Shown here one piece after another: positions 1 to 8,132 of a stretch of DNA of 37,456 nucleotides. The notes under the pieces are model-generated. The model was not told the origin of the DNA and searched no databases. It worked only from the letters and a program-made list of their open reading frames with translations. Every line of letters starts with the position of its first letter. Within the stretch, counting starts at the first letter, position 1. A program made the position numbers and the translations under genes. The DNA comes from Streptomyces hilarionis (lineage in GTDB: Bacteria > Actinomycetota > Actinomycetes > Streptomycetales > Streptomycetaceae), in assembly GCF_024539675.1 (NCBI RefSeq), contig NZ_JAHHIT010000012.1:1-37456 (forward strand), in the 5' to 3' direction.

Positions 1-43
1 CTCCCGGCCCGGGTGCGGGGTACGGCCGGGCGGCGGGGCGGGG

Positions 44-68
44 CCCCGGCCCCGTCGCAGGGGCGGGG
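44..68 (-). terminator. Possible terminator hairpin after glgX
   Basis: A C-rich arm (44-53) faces a G-rich arm (60-68) across a 6-base loop, with one bulged base, starting about 18 bases past the glgX stop. The flanks are extremely GC-rich and there is no U-run, so pairing could be partly compositional. Confidence 0.3.
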
Positions 69-85
69 CCCGGACCCCGGGAGTC

Positions 86-2203
86 CTACGTCGGCCGCTG
101 CAGCACCGTCATGCTGCGGTCCACCAGCGTCAGCCGGGCCCCCGCCTGTAGCTCGGGGCCCCCGTCCGCCGCGACGACCTGCGGGTTCGCCGTGTCGACC
201 ACCACCTGCCACTCCCGTCCGAGGTCGACCGGGACCACGAACTCCAACGGGCGGGCCGAGGCGTTGAACATCAGCAGGAACGAGTCGTCGGTGATCCGTT
301 CGCCGCGCGCGCCCGGTTCGGAGATCGCGTTGCCGTTGAGGAACACCGACAGCGCCGACGCCTGCGCCCGGTCCCAGTCCCGGGGCCCCATCTCCTTCCC
401 CTCCGGCGTGAACCAGGCGATGTCCGACAGCTCGTCGTGGGTGCCCTCCACCGGGCGGCCGTGGAAGAAGCGGCGCCGCCGGAAGACGGGATGCTCCTTG
501 CGCAGTCCCACCAGCGCCCGAGTGAACTCCAGCAGCTCGGCGCCGGGCCCCTCGGCGTCGGGCCACTCGACCCAGGCCAGCTCGCTGTCCTGGCAGTAGG
601 CGTTGTTGTTGCCCTGCTGGGTGCGGCCGAACTCGTCCCCGTGGCTGATCATGGGCACGCCCTGGGACAGCATCAGGGTGGCGATGAAGTTGCGGATCTG
701 CCGGGCCCGCAGCCCCAGCACCTCGGGGTCGTCGGACTCGCCCTCGGCGCCGCAGTTCCAGGAGCGGTTGTGGCTTTCGCCGTCCCGGTTGTCCTCCCCG
801 TTGGCCTCGTTGTGCTTCTCGTCGTAGGAGACGAGGTCGCGCAGGGTGAAGCCGTCGTGGCAGGTCACGAAGTTGATGGAGGCCAGCGGCCGCCGCCCGT
901 CGTCCTGGTAGAGGTCGGAGGAGCCGGTCAGCCGGGAGGCGAACTCGCCGACCGCGCGCGCCTCGCCCCGCCACACGTCGCGCACCGTGTCGCGGTACTT
1001 GCCGTTCCACTCCGTCCACAGGGGAGGGAAGTTCCCCACCTGGTAGCCGCCCTCGCCCACGTCCCACGGCTCCGCGATCAGCTTGACCTGGGACACCACC
1101 GGGTCCTGCTGGACCAGGTCGAAGAAGGACGACAGCCGGTCCACCTCGTGGAACTGCCGGGCCAGCGTCGCCGCGAGGTCGAAGCGGAACCCGTCGACGT
1201 GCATCTCCAGGACCCAGTACCGCAGCGAGTCCATGATCATCTGAAGGACGTGCGGGGACCGCATGAGCAGCGAGTTCCCGGTGCCCGTGGTGTCCATGTA
1301 GTAGCGCGGGTCGTCCGTCAGCCGGTAGTAGGACGGATTGTCGATCCCCTTGAAGGACAGCGTGGGCCCCAGGTGGTTGCCCTCGGCGGTGTGGTTGTAC
1401 ACCACGTCGAGGATCACCTCGATGCCCGCCTCGTGCAGCGCCCGCACCGCCGACTTGAACTCCAGGACCTGCTGGCCCCGGTCGCCCCAGGAGGCGTACG
1501 CGTTGTGCGGGGCGAAGAAGCCGATCGTGTTGTAGCCCCAGTAGTTGTTCAGCCCCATGTCGACCAGCCGGTGGTCGTTGACGAACTGGTGCACCGGCAT
1601 CATCTCCAGGGCCGTCACCCCGAGCTCGGTCAGATGCTCGATGACCGCGGGGTGCGCCAGCGCCGCGTAGGTGCCGCGCAGCTCCTCGGGGAGACCCGGA
1701 TGGCGCATCGTCAGGCCCTTGACGTGCGCCTCGTAGATCACCGTGCGGTGGTACTCCGTGCGGGGGCTGCGGTCGTCGCCCCAGTCGAAGTAGGGGTTGA
1801 CCACCACCGACGTCATCGTGTGGGGCGCGGAGTCGAGGTCGTTGCGCCGTTCGGGGTCGTCGAAGTGGTACCCGTACACCTCCTCGCCCCAGCGGACCGA
1901 CCCGCTGATCGCCTTCGCGTACGGGTCGAGCAGCAGCTTCGCCGAGTTGCAGCGCAGCCCGCGACCGGGGTCGTACGGGCCGTGCACGCGGAAGCCGTAG
2001 CGCTGCCCGGGCATGATGCCGGGCACGTACGCGTGCCGGACGAACGCGTCGCTCTCGCGCAGTTCCACCGCCGTCTCCGAGCCGTCGTCGTGCAACAGAC
2101 ACAGCTCTACTCGGTCCGCGGCCTCCGTGAAGACCGCGAAGTTCGTGCCGGCGCCGTCGTACGTGGCACCGAGTGGATACGCCTCTCCAGGCCAGACCTG
2201 CAT
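86..2203 (-). CDS. glgX: Glycogen debranching enzyme GlgX
   Basis: 705 aa, the usual GlgX length. It would hydrolyse alpha-1,6 branch linkages of phosphorylase-trimmed glycogen in the cytoplasm. The N-terminus (VWPGEAYPLGATYDGAGTNFAVF) is an isoamylase-type CBM48 domain, followed by a GH13 barrel. Visible GH13 regions are DVVYNHTAEG, DGFRFDLAA (nucleophile Asp), LIAEPWD (acid Glu) and NFVTCHDGFTLRD. ATG at 2203 is preferred over GTG at 2209: the purine stretch AAAGAG lies 8 bases before the ATG but only 2 before the GTG. The gene stands alone; the next gene is divergent across about 190 bases. A TreX-type debranching enzyme is the main alternative name for the same activity. Confidence 0.93.
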   Translation of the reverse strand: MQVWPGEAYPLGATYDGAGTNFAVFTEAADRVELCLLHDDGSETAVELRESDAFVRHAYVPGIMPGQRYGFRVHGPYDPGRGLRCNSAKLLLDPYAKAISGSVRWGEEVYGYHFDDPERRNDLDSAPHTMTSVVVNPYFDWGDDRSPRTEYHRTVIYEAHVKGLTMRHPGLPEELRGTYAALAHPAVIEHLTELGVTALEMMPVHQFVNDHRLVDMGLNNYWGYNTIGFFAPHNAYASWGDRGQQVLEFKSAVRALHEAGIEVILDVVYNHTAEGNHLGPTLSFKGIDNPSYYRLTDDPRYYMDTTGTGNSLLMRSPHVLQMIMDSLRYWVLEMHVDGFRFDLAATLARQFHEVDRLSSFFDLVQQDPVVSQVKLIAEPWDVGEGGYQVGNFPPLWTEWNGKYRDTVRDVWRGEARAVGEFASRLTGSSDLYQDDGRRPLASINFVTCHDGFTLRDLVSYDEKHNEANGEDNRDGESHNRSWNCGAEGESDDPEVLGLRARQIRNFIATLMLSQGVPMISHGDEFGRTQQGNNNAYCQDSELAWVEWPDAEGPGAELLEFTRALVGLRKEHPVFRRRRFFHGRPVEGTHDELSDIAWFTPEGKEMGPRDWDRAQASALSVFLNGNAISEPGARGERITDDSFLLMFNASARPLEFVVPVDLGREWQVVVDTANPQVVAADGGPELQAGARLTLVDRSMTVLQRPT

Positions 2204-2391
2204 GGACACGACTCTTTCAGGTGTCGAGCCCCGGTGGGGGCGCCTCGGCTTCGAGTCTCCAGGAAAGTGAGGGAACCACCTGTGACTTACACCCCTCTTA
2301 CCAAATGACCAGTGCGTGCGCTGAGATAGGGCGCGTGCCGAACCAGTGGGGCAGACGTACTCCCGGGCATCAGGGGGAGTAGGGGGAGATT

Positions 2392-3213
2392 GTGCGCACT
2401 ACGGTGCGCCGCCACCTGGGCAAGGTGGTGGCGGGGACGGCCATTGCGGTGGCCGCGACAGCCGTGATGGTGGGGATCACCCTGCCGGGCACGGCGGGGG
2501 CGGACGACAAGGGAGGCGGCACGACAGGGACGGGCGCCGGACAGGCGGCCGGCCGGCAGCAGGCCGACGCGGCGGGGGCCGTGGCGCCCGGTGTCGTCGA
2601 GAGGGCGCCCGCCGAGGGCGCCCGGGGTCACGGCCGTGACCCGCTGACCGACGACGAGACCGCGCGCGTGGAGCGGATCGCGCTCAGCCGCCAGCAGTTC
2701 AACGCCGCTCAGGACGTGGACGGTGACCGCGGCCCCCAGCGTCTCGGCGTGGACCTCGCCGAGCCCCGGGCCGACGAGGTGGACGATCCGGACGCCCCCC
2801 GGCGTGCGGAGGTGTCGTTCTACGACTACCGCAACGACACCCTGCTCACCAAGACCGTCAACCTCGACACCGGCAAGGTCGAGGCCACCGGCGTCCAGCA
2901 CGGCGTCCAGCCGCCGCTCGGCCCCGCCGAGCAGAACGAGGTCGCCCGGCTGCTGATCGCCGACCCGCTCGGCGCGGGCCTCAGGGCGGACTACAAGGAC
3001 GCCACCGGCAAGGCGCTCACCTCGCCCGGCCAGCTCCAGCTCGCCAGCATGGTCTACCGGGCGGTGCCGGGCGCCGAGCCCGCCGCCCTCGACAAGTGCG
3101 GGGAGCACCGCTGCGCGCGGCTGCTGACGAAGGTCAAGAACGGTCCGTGGATCGACACCCGGTCCCTGGTCGTCGACCTCAGCACCGGCAAGGTCGCCCG
3201 GCTCACCGGCTGA
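2392..3213 (+). CDS. Secreted protein matching the N-terminal (N2/N3) domains of copper amine oxidases
   Basis: 273 aa. GTG start with GGGGGAG at 2382-2388. A basic start (RTTVRRHLGK) and a hydrophobic run to about residue 36 form a signal peptide. The mature part reads like the two small domains that precede the catalytic domain of copper amine oxidases. Around residue 80 DPLTDDETARVERIAL resembles the start of N2. RRAEVSFYDY, VNLDTGKVEATG and GVQPPL resemble the end of N2. A second segment with RCARLLTKV and LVVDLSTGKVARL resembles the end of N3. No copper ligands or cofactor tyrosine are present. The next gene, 75 bases downstream on the same strand, supplies the catalytic domain. The homology is from remembered family sequences; PepSY-like repeats would be the looser alternative. 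Confidence 0.7.
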   Translation: MRTTVRRHLGKVVAGTAIAVAATAVMVGITLPGTAGADDKGGGTTGTGAGQAAGRQQADAAGAVAPGVVERAPAEGARGHGRDPLTDDETARVERIALSRQQFNAAQDVDGDRGPQRLGVDLAEPRADEVDDPDAPRRAEVSFYDYRNDTLLTKTVNLDTGKVEATGVQHGVQPPLGPAEQNEVARLLIADPLGAGLRADYKDATGKALTSPGQLQLASMVYRAVPGAEPAALDKCGEHRCARLLTKVKNGPWIDTRSLVVDLSTGKVARLTG

Positions 3214-3288
3214 GCCGACCCGCAGCACCACCTCCCAGTCCCGTTTTCTCGTGTCTCCCGCGCGGGGAGGCAAAGGAGTCGTGTCCTC

Positions 3289-4635
3289 ATGCGCGTTCCC
3301 GATCCGATGGGCGGCCTCCGGCCGCGGGGCGTCAGCCGTGTCCGCAAGGGAGCCCTCGTCGGCCTCTCGGTGGCCGCCCTGGCCGCCGGCGCGGCCGCCG
3401 GGGCCGGCCCGGCCGCCGCCCGGCCGAAGGCGGCCCCCGCGGCCGCGGCCGATTGCAGCGCCGCCTACCGCATCGAGCAGAAGCTCTCCACCGGCACCAC
3501 CTGGCGCATGTGCTGGCGCTTCGAGGCCAAGTCCGGCCTGGTCCTGGAGAAGATCTCCTACCAGCCGCCCGGCGAGGCCAAGCCGATCAGAGTCCTCAAC
3601 AGCGCCAAGATCGCCCAGATCCACGTGCCCTACGACGACGGCACGAACGAGTACAACGACATCACCGACTACAACTTCGGCTCCGGCCTGGTGAACATGG
3701 TCCCCGCCGAGTGCCCCGGCGGCACGATCAAGACGGTGAAGGTCCCCGACTCGTTCTCCGACAACCCGAACGTCAAGGGCCTGTGCACCACCACGCGCGC
3801 GCGGGGCCACGCCTACCGCATGGAGGCCGACACGGGCAACAAGGTCTTCCAGGCCCAGGGCAAGGACCTGCTCGTCTACACCGTCAACAAGGTGGGCTGG
3901 TACGAGTACATCACCGAGTGGCGCTTCTCCGACGACGGCGCGATCAACATGAACGTCGGCGCCACCGGCAGCCTCTCGCCCGTCGACTACGACGCCGGGG
4001 ACGGCCGCGGCTGGCCCCTGGGCAAGGGCGCCAAGGCCTACGCCACCAGCCACAGCCACAACGTCTTCTGGCGGCTCGACTTCGGCCTGGACGGCAGTTC
4101 GGCCGCCAAGGTCGAGCAGTACGACTCGGTGGTCAGCCCGCCCGCCGGCGCGGACCAGGGCCCGACCGCCAAGACGACGCGCACGGTCGTCGACAAGGAA
4201 CTCGCGGGCGACGCCCAGAACATGCGCTGGTGGCGGGTGGTCAGCGCCACCGGCAAGAACAAGGACGGGCACGCCCGCTCCTACGAGCTGGTCCCGGGCG
4301 CCACCACCAAGTACTCCGGACGCCCCTTCACCCGGCACGACGTCTACTTCACCGAGTACAACCCGTGCGAGCAGTACGCCAGCAACAACCTGCGCAACTG
4401 CGGCTCCCCGCTGCACGGTTACTCCGTCGACAAGTGGGTCGACGGCCAGGCCCTCGCCCACCCGGTGGCCTGGGTGAACGTGGGCTTCCACCACATCGCC
4501 CGCGACGAGGACCAGCAGCCCATGCCGGTCCACTGGCAGGGCTTCACCCTGGCCCCCAGGGACGTCACGGCCATGAACCCGCTCACACCGGCCGCCCTCG
4601 CGGGACAGAACGGTCGCCCCGACAACGGTAGTTGA
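3289..4635 (+). CDS. Secreted copper amine oxidase-like catalytic domain with altered TPQ motif
   Basis: 448 aa, against about 640 for a complete bacterial copper amine oxidase. ATG at 3289 with AAGGAG ten bases upstream. A basic N-terminus, a hydrophobic Ala-rich run (about 21-45) and an Ala/Pro linker suggest export. The rest aligns by eye with the catalytic domain: SGLVLEKISY, IAQIHVPY, two cysteines at 142 and 166 in the disulfide positions, copper ligands H255 and H257 (SHSHNVFWRLDF), and H402 in GFHHIARDEDQQPMP. Asp124 is a candidate catalytic base. The tyrosine that would become topaquinone is Y205, but the N-Y-(D/E) motif reads W-Y-E: Asn is replaced by Trp204. The family oxidises primary amines to aldehydes with H2O2 and ammonia. 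Whether this copy is active, or needs the upstream protein, is inference. Confidence 0.8.
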   Translation: MRVPDPMGGLRPRGVSRVRKGALVGLSVAALAAGAAAGAGPAAARPKAAPAAAADCSAAYRIEQKLSTGTTWRMCWRFEAKSGLVLEKISYQPPGEAKPIRVLNSAKIAQIHVPYDDGTNEYNDITDYNFGSGLVNMVPAECPGGTIKTVKVPDSFSDNPNVKGLCTTTRARGHAYRMEADTGNKVFQAQGKDLLVYTVNKVGWYEYITEWRFSDDGAINMNVGATGSLSPVDYDAGDGRGWPLGKGAKAYATSHSHNVFWRLDFGLDGSSAAKVEQYDSVVSPPAGADQGPTAKTTRTVVDKELAGDAQNMRWWRVVSATGKNKDGHARSYELVPGATTKYSGRPFTRHDVYFTEYNPCEQYASNNLRNCGSPLHGYSVDKWVDGQALAHPVAWVNVGFHHIARDEDQQPMPVHWQGFTLAPRDVTAMNPLTPAALAGQNGRPDNGS

Positions 4636-4737
4636 GAAACGACCTGTCCATCCGGCTGCACCGTCGGCCGCTCCCGGAGTACCCTTCCTTGATCGTTGGG
4701 ACGGGGAGAGCTCGGGGGAGCGGAAGGCGGTGCACGG

Positions 4738-5976
4738 GTGGGCTCGGGAGGGCTGGAGCTGCCCCCTGGTGACGAGGGTCACGAGGGGGGCTCCGCAGAC
4801 GTCCCGACCGGCACGGTGTCCCTGGCCCGGCCGATGGAGACGAACGCCATCGGACCGGAGCTGGACTGGGACGTCGACGCCTGGCGCGAGGTCCGCACCC
4901 GCGCCCAGCGGGCCGGCCGGGCCTACATCTGGCTGAACCTCGTCGAACAGCGCCTGCGCGCCGTGGTGGCCGCCGTGCTGCGGCCCATCTACGAGCCCGT
5001 GCACGGCGACGAGTGGGTGGTCGCCGCCGCCGGACCCGCCGGACAGGAATGGGTCCAGCGCGCGGTGGCCGTGCGCGAGGTGAGCCGCCGCAAGGGCTAT
5101 CTGCTCGACCCGGCCGACGACAACGTCATCTCCTTCCTCACCCTGCCCCAGCTGCGCGAGCTGATGGTGCAGCACTGGCCCTGCTTCGAGCCGTACTTCG
5201 ACGACCGCCGCGACGTCGAACTCGCCCTGGACGAGCTCGAGGTGACCCGCAACGTCGTCTCCCGCAACCGCGCGCTGTCCGAGGCGGTGCTGAACCAGGC
5301 CGAACGGGCCTCCGCCCGGCTGCTGGAGATGCTCGGCACCAGCGGCGACGTGCCCTCCGCGCGCAGACTGCCCGTGGACGCGGTCGAGGACCTCGTCGGC
5401 GACCGGTACGCGGACGTGGTGGCCGTCCACACCGACCGGGTGCGGCTGCTGCGCCAGTTCCCCGCCGAGGACATCTTCGACGGCTCCCGTCGCATCGACG
5501 CCATCGGCATCGGCCTCAACCTCCTCGTGCAGAACTTCTCCGGCCGCCGGCTGGTCCGCCTCGCCGAGGGCGGCGCCCGGGTCCGGCTGCTCTTCCTCAA
5601 CCCCGCCTCCAGTGCGGTCAAGCGCCGCGAGCGCGAACTCGGCATGAAGCGCGGCGAGTTGAGCCGGGCGGTGGAGATGAACATCCTGCACATGCGCCGA
5701 GTGCGCGCCCGGCTGCGCGACCCGGGCGCCTTCCAGATCCAGGTGTACGACGAGACGCCCCGCTTCACCGCGTACCTCGTGGACGGCGACGGCGCCGACG
5801 GCATCGCCGTGATCCAGTCCTATCTGCGGCGGATGCGCGGCATGGAGGCGCCGGTGCTGGTGCTGCGGGGCGGCAACCGGGTGGTCAAGTCGGGCGATGT
5901 GGGAGAAGGCGGACTTTTCGCGGCGTATCGCGAGGAGTTCGAGCTCGCCTGGGCGGATTCGCGCCCGGTGTCCTGA
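4738..5976 (+). CDS. SAV2148-family HEPN domain protein with PLD-like C-terminal half
   Basis: 412 aa from GTG 4738. A longer reading from TTG 4696 is possible, but GGAAGG at 4722-4727 fits the GTG and the protein start I remember for this family (MGSGGLELPPGD). Residues about 40-200 (ELDWDVDAWREVRTRAQRAG, YIWLNLVEQRLRAVV, ELALDELEVTRN) form the helical part called HEPN in actinomycete annotations. I do not see the usual RNase HEPN Rx4-6H motif. The C-terminal half (IGIGLNLLVQNFSGRRLVRLAEGGARVRLLFLNP, then ETPRFTAYLVDGDGADG) has the look of a catalytically degenerate PLD-like sensing domain. It is extremely conserved in Streptomyces and its function is unknown. A DEDDh exonuclease follows 133 bases later on the same strand. 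Confidence 0.8.
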   Translation: MGSGGLELPPGDEGHEGGSADVPTGTVSLARPMETNAIGPELDWDVDAWREVRTRAQRAGRAYIWLNLVEQRLRAVVAAVLRPIYEPVHGDEWVVAAAGPAGQEWVQRAVAVREVSRRKGYLLDPADDNVISFLTLPQLRELMVQHWPCFEPYFDDRRDVELALDELEVTRNVVSRNRALSEAVLNQAERASARLLEMLGTSGDVPSARRLPVDAVEDLVGDRYADVVAVHTDRVRLLRQFPAEDIFDGSRRIDAIGIGLNLLVQNFSGRRLVRLAEGGARVRLLFLNPASSAVKRRERELGMKRGELSRAVEMNILHMRRVRARLRDPGAFQIQVYDETPRFTAYLVDGDGADGIAVIQSYLRRMRGMEAPVLVLRGGNRVVKSGDVGEGGLFAAYREEFELAWADSRPVS

Positions 5977-6109
5977 GCCGACCGGTTCGTCCCCGGCGGC
6001 GGTGTGCGGGGGCGGGGCCGCGCGAGCGGAACGCGATCCTCTGATTGTCAGTGGCGCATGCGAGGGTGGAGACCACTGGGGGAAAGCACCACCGAGAAGG
6101 GGGGCCATC

Positions 6110-6832
6110 ATGGCCTGGTACCAGGAGCTGCTGATCGGCTTCGACCTGGAGACGACCGGGACGGACCCGCGCGAGGCGCGCATCGTCACGGGAGCCGTGA
6201 TCGAGGTCAGGGACGGGCAGGTCCTGGGCCACCGCGAGTGGCTGGCGGATCCGGGCGTCGAGATCCCGGCCGACGCGGTCGCCGTGCACGGCATCAGCAA
6301 TGAGCGGGCCGCCGCCGAGGGCGCCCCCGCCGACCGGGTGGCGGACGCCATCGCGGGCGTCCTCACCGGCTACTGGCGCGCCGGCGTCCCGGTCGTGGCC
6401 TACAACGCCGCCTTCGACCTCACGCTCCTGGCCGCCGAGCTGCGCCGCCACGGCCTGCCCTCCCTGAACGACCGGCTGGGCGGCCTCGACCCGGCGCCGG
6501 TCGTCGACCCCTACACCATCGACCGCTCGGTGGACCGCTACCGCCGGGGCAAGCGCAACCTCGAAGCGGTCTGCGCCGAGTACGGCGTCCCCCTGGAGTC
6601 GGCCCACGACGCCTCCGCCGACGCCCTGGCCGCGGCCCGCCTGGCCCGCGCCATAGCCGTCCGCCACCCCAAGGTCGCGTCCCTCGGCCCGGCGGAGCTG
6701 CACCGCCGCCAGATCGAGTGGTACGCCGCGTGGGCGGCGGACTTCCAGAGCTTCCTGCGCGGCAAGGGCGACGCGGACGCGGTGGTGGACAGCGCCTGGC
6801 CGATGCGCGAGCCGGCCGCCAAGCCCGCCTGA
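6110..6832 (+). CDS. DEDDh-family 3'-5' exonuclease (DnaQ-like)
   Basis: 240 aa. ATG 6110 follows GAAGGGGGG with proper spacing; an upstream reading frame is open but lacks a start with a ribosome binding site. The exonuclease motifs are clear. Exo I is FDLETTG (metal-binding Asp and Glu), Exo II is VAYNAAFDLTLL, and Exo III is HDASAD, i.e. His-x4-Asp, which makes it the DEDDh type. The domain stands alone, without polymerase, helicase or GIY-YIG parts. It is expected to degrade single-stranded DNA or RNA 3' ends or mismatched termini in the cytoplasm; the substrate is not predictable. The last 60 residues (SLGPAELHRRQIEWYAAWAADFQSFLR) are the typical actinomycete tail. Confidence 0.88.
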   Translation: MAWYQELLIGFDLETTGTDPREARIVTGAVIEVRDGQVLGHREWLADPGVEIPADAVAVHGISNERAAAEGAPADRVADAIAGVLTGYWRAGVPVVAYNAAFDLTLLAAELRRHGLPSLNDRLGGLDPAPVVDPYTIDRSVDRYRRGKRNLEAVCAEYGVPLESAHDASADALAAARLARAIAVRHPKVASLGPAELHRRQIEWYAAWAADFQSFLRGKGDADAVVDSAWPMREPAAKPA

Positions 6833-7060
6833 CGCCGTCGGCCTTGCGCCGGGCGCGCGACGCCGCTCGGTGCTGCGGCTGCGCCGGGGGCTCGGCACGC
6901 CCTCGTCCCTCCCGCCGTCACGACCCGTCGCGCCCCACGTCGCCGCCGTGAGAGCCGTCCACCACCGGGGTCGGCGCCGCCGACGGTCCCGGCCCGGCCC
7001 GTGCGCGACGATCGGCGAAGGCGACCGGCGATCGGGGGAGGGGACCGGTGCGACGGCGGA

Positions 7061-7924
7061 TCAGAACGGGTACCAGCGCACCCCCGCGTCACCGTCCCGC
7101 AGGGACGCCACCCGGCGGCGGAACTCCGCGAGCGCCCGGGGGTTCGTGGGGGCGTGCTGGGCGACCCAGGCACAGCTCGCGGTCTCCCGGGCGCCCCGCA
7201 GGACCGCGCAGCCCGTCCACTCCCGCACGTCCCAGCCGTACGCCTCGGTGAACGCGTCGTAGTCCGCGGCGGGCAGGCCGTACCGGTCGCGGGAGAGCGC
7301 CATCACCACCAGGTCGTGCTCGCGCAGATCGGCGGAGACGGTCTCCAGGTCCACCAGGACGGGCCCGTCGGGCCCGATGTGCACGTTGCGCGGGAGCGCG
7401 TCCCCGTGGACCGGCCCCGGCGGCAGGTGCGGGGTGAGAGCCGCGGCCGCCGTCGCGAAGCCGTCGCGGCGCTCCCGCAGATACGCCGCGTCCGCCGCGT
7501 CGACGGCGTCGCCCGCGAGGCGCAGCCAGCGTTCGACCCCGGACAGCAGGTCGCGCGGCGGCAGCCCGAAGGACGGGACGGGCAAGGAGTGCAGCAGGCG
7601 CAGCAGTTCGGCCAGATCCCGCGGGCCGGCAGGGCGGACCGGGTCGGGCAGCCGGTGCCACACGGTCACCGGATGCCCCTCGGTCAGCAGCGGCCGCGGC
7701 GCGGCCGCCCGCACCGCCGGGACGCCCGCGTCGGCGAGCCAGGCCGCGATGTCCAGCTCGCGCCGGGCCCGGTCGAGGAGCTCGGGGGCCCGCCCCACCT
7801 TCACGACCAGGTCACCGGCGGCGAACACCGCGTTCTCGCCCAGCGCGAGCAGCCGCGCGTCGGCCGCCGGGCCGGGCAGCACACCCGTCGCGGCCAGTAC
7901 GTCGCGCGCCCGTGCCTCGTCCAT
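7061..7924 (-). CDS. Aminoglycoside phosphotransferase (APH) family kinase-like protein
   Basis: 287 aa. The ATG at 7924 has GGAGGC about six bases upstream. The frame stays open far upstream to 8371, but that part reads as non-coding. The kinase fold motifs are GPVHGDALPRNV (catalytic loop HGDxxxxN) and VLVDLETVS in the place of the metal-binding Asp loop. An N-terminal lobe has NAVFAAGDLVVKVGR with the ATP-binding Lys. This family includes antibiotic kinases but also many small-molecule kinases; nothing here fixes the substrate, and calling it a resistance gene would be overreach. It is convergent with the exonuclease gene and divergent from the sugar importer, so it is probably its own transcription unit. 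Confidence 0.82.
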   Translation of the reverse strand: MDEARARDVLAATGVLPGPAADARLLALGENAVFAAGDLVVKVGRAPELLDRARRELDIAAWLADAGVPAVRAAAPRPLLTEGHPVTVWHRLPDPVRPAGPRDLAELLRLLHSLPVPSFGLPPRDLLSGVERWLRLAGDAVDAADAAYLRERRDGFATAAAALTPHLPPGPVHGDALPRNVHIGPDGPVLVDLETVSADLREHDLVVMALSRDRYGLPAADYDAFTEAYGWDVREWTGCAVLRGARETASCAWVAQHAPTNPRALAEFRRRVASLRDGDAGVRWYPF

Positions 7925-8132
7925 CGTCCGCCTCCGTGTCGTTCCTCGCCCGGCCTCGTGCCGGGCCTCGCCCTCGGCTGCGCCCGGGCCGCCGGGCGGC
8001 ACAGGGTTCCGGCCATCCGGCGGCCAGTGTCGCATTCGCGCAGGCCACCGCGCGCGCATGGTGTCTTGACGGGGCACAGCGCCTTCACGACCATGGCGGG
8101 GCCCGTCACAGCCGCGGGAAGGGGGCCGTTCG

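Noticed and set aside
2287..6366. A 1359-codon open frame on the minus strand
   Set aside because: It lies antisense to four well-supported genes and its composition is that of the reverse frame of high-GC codons. The same applies to long open frames such as 437-2308, 3096-4631, 7001-9061, 12663-14885 and 20823-22328.
4738..6832. A defence island built on the HEPN protein and exonuclease
   Set aside because: No other defence gene, mobile element or unusual base composition is present, and the HEPN family is conserved as core genome in Streptomyces.
6970..6984. GTCGGC-GCC-GCCGAC hairpin in the convergent gap 6833-7060
   Set aside because: A 6-bp GC stem with a 3-base loop is easily found by chance at this composition; it is too weak to call a terminator.
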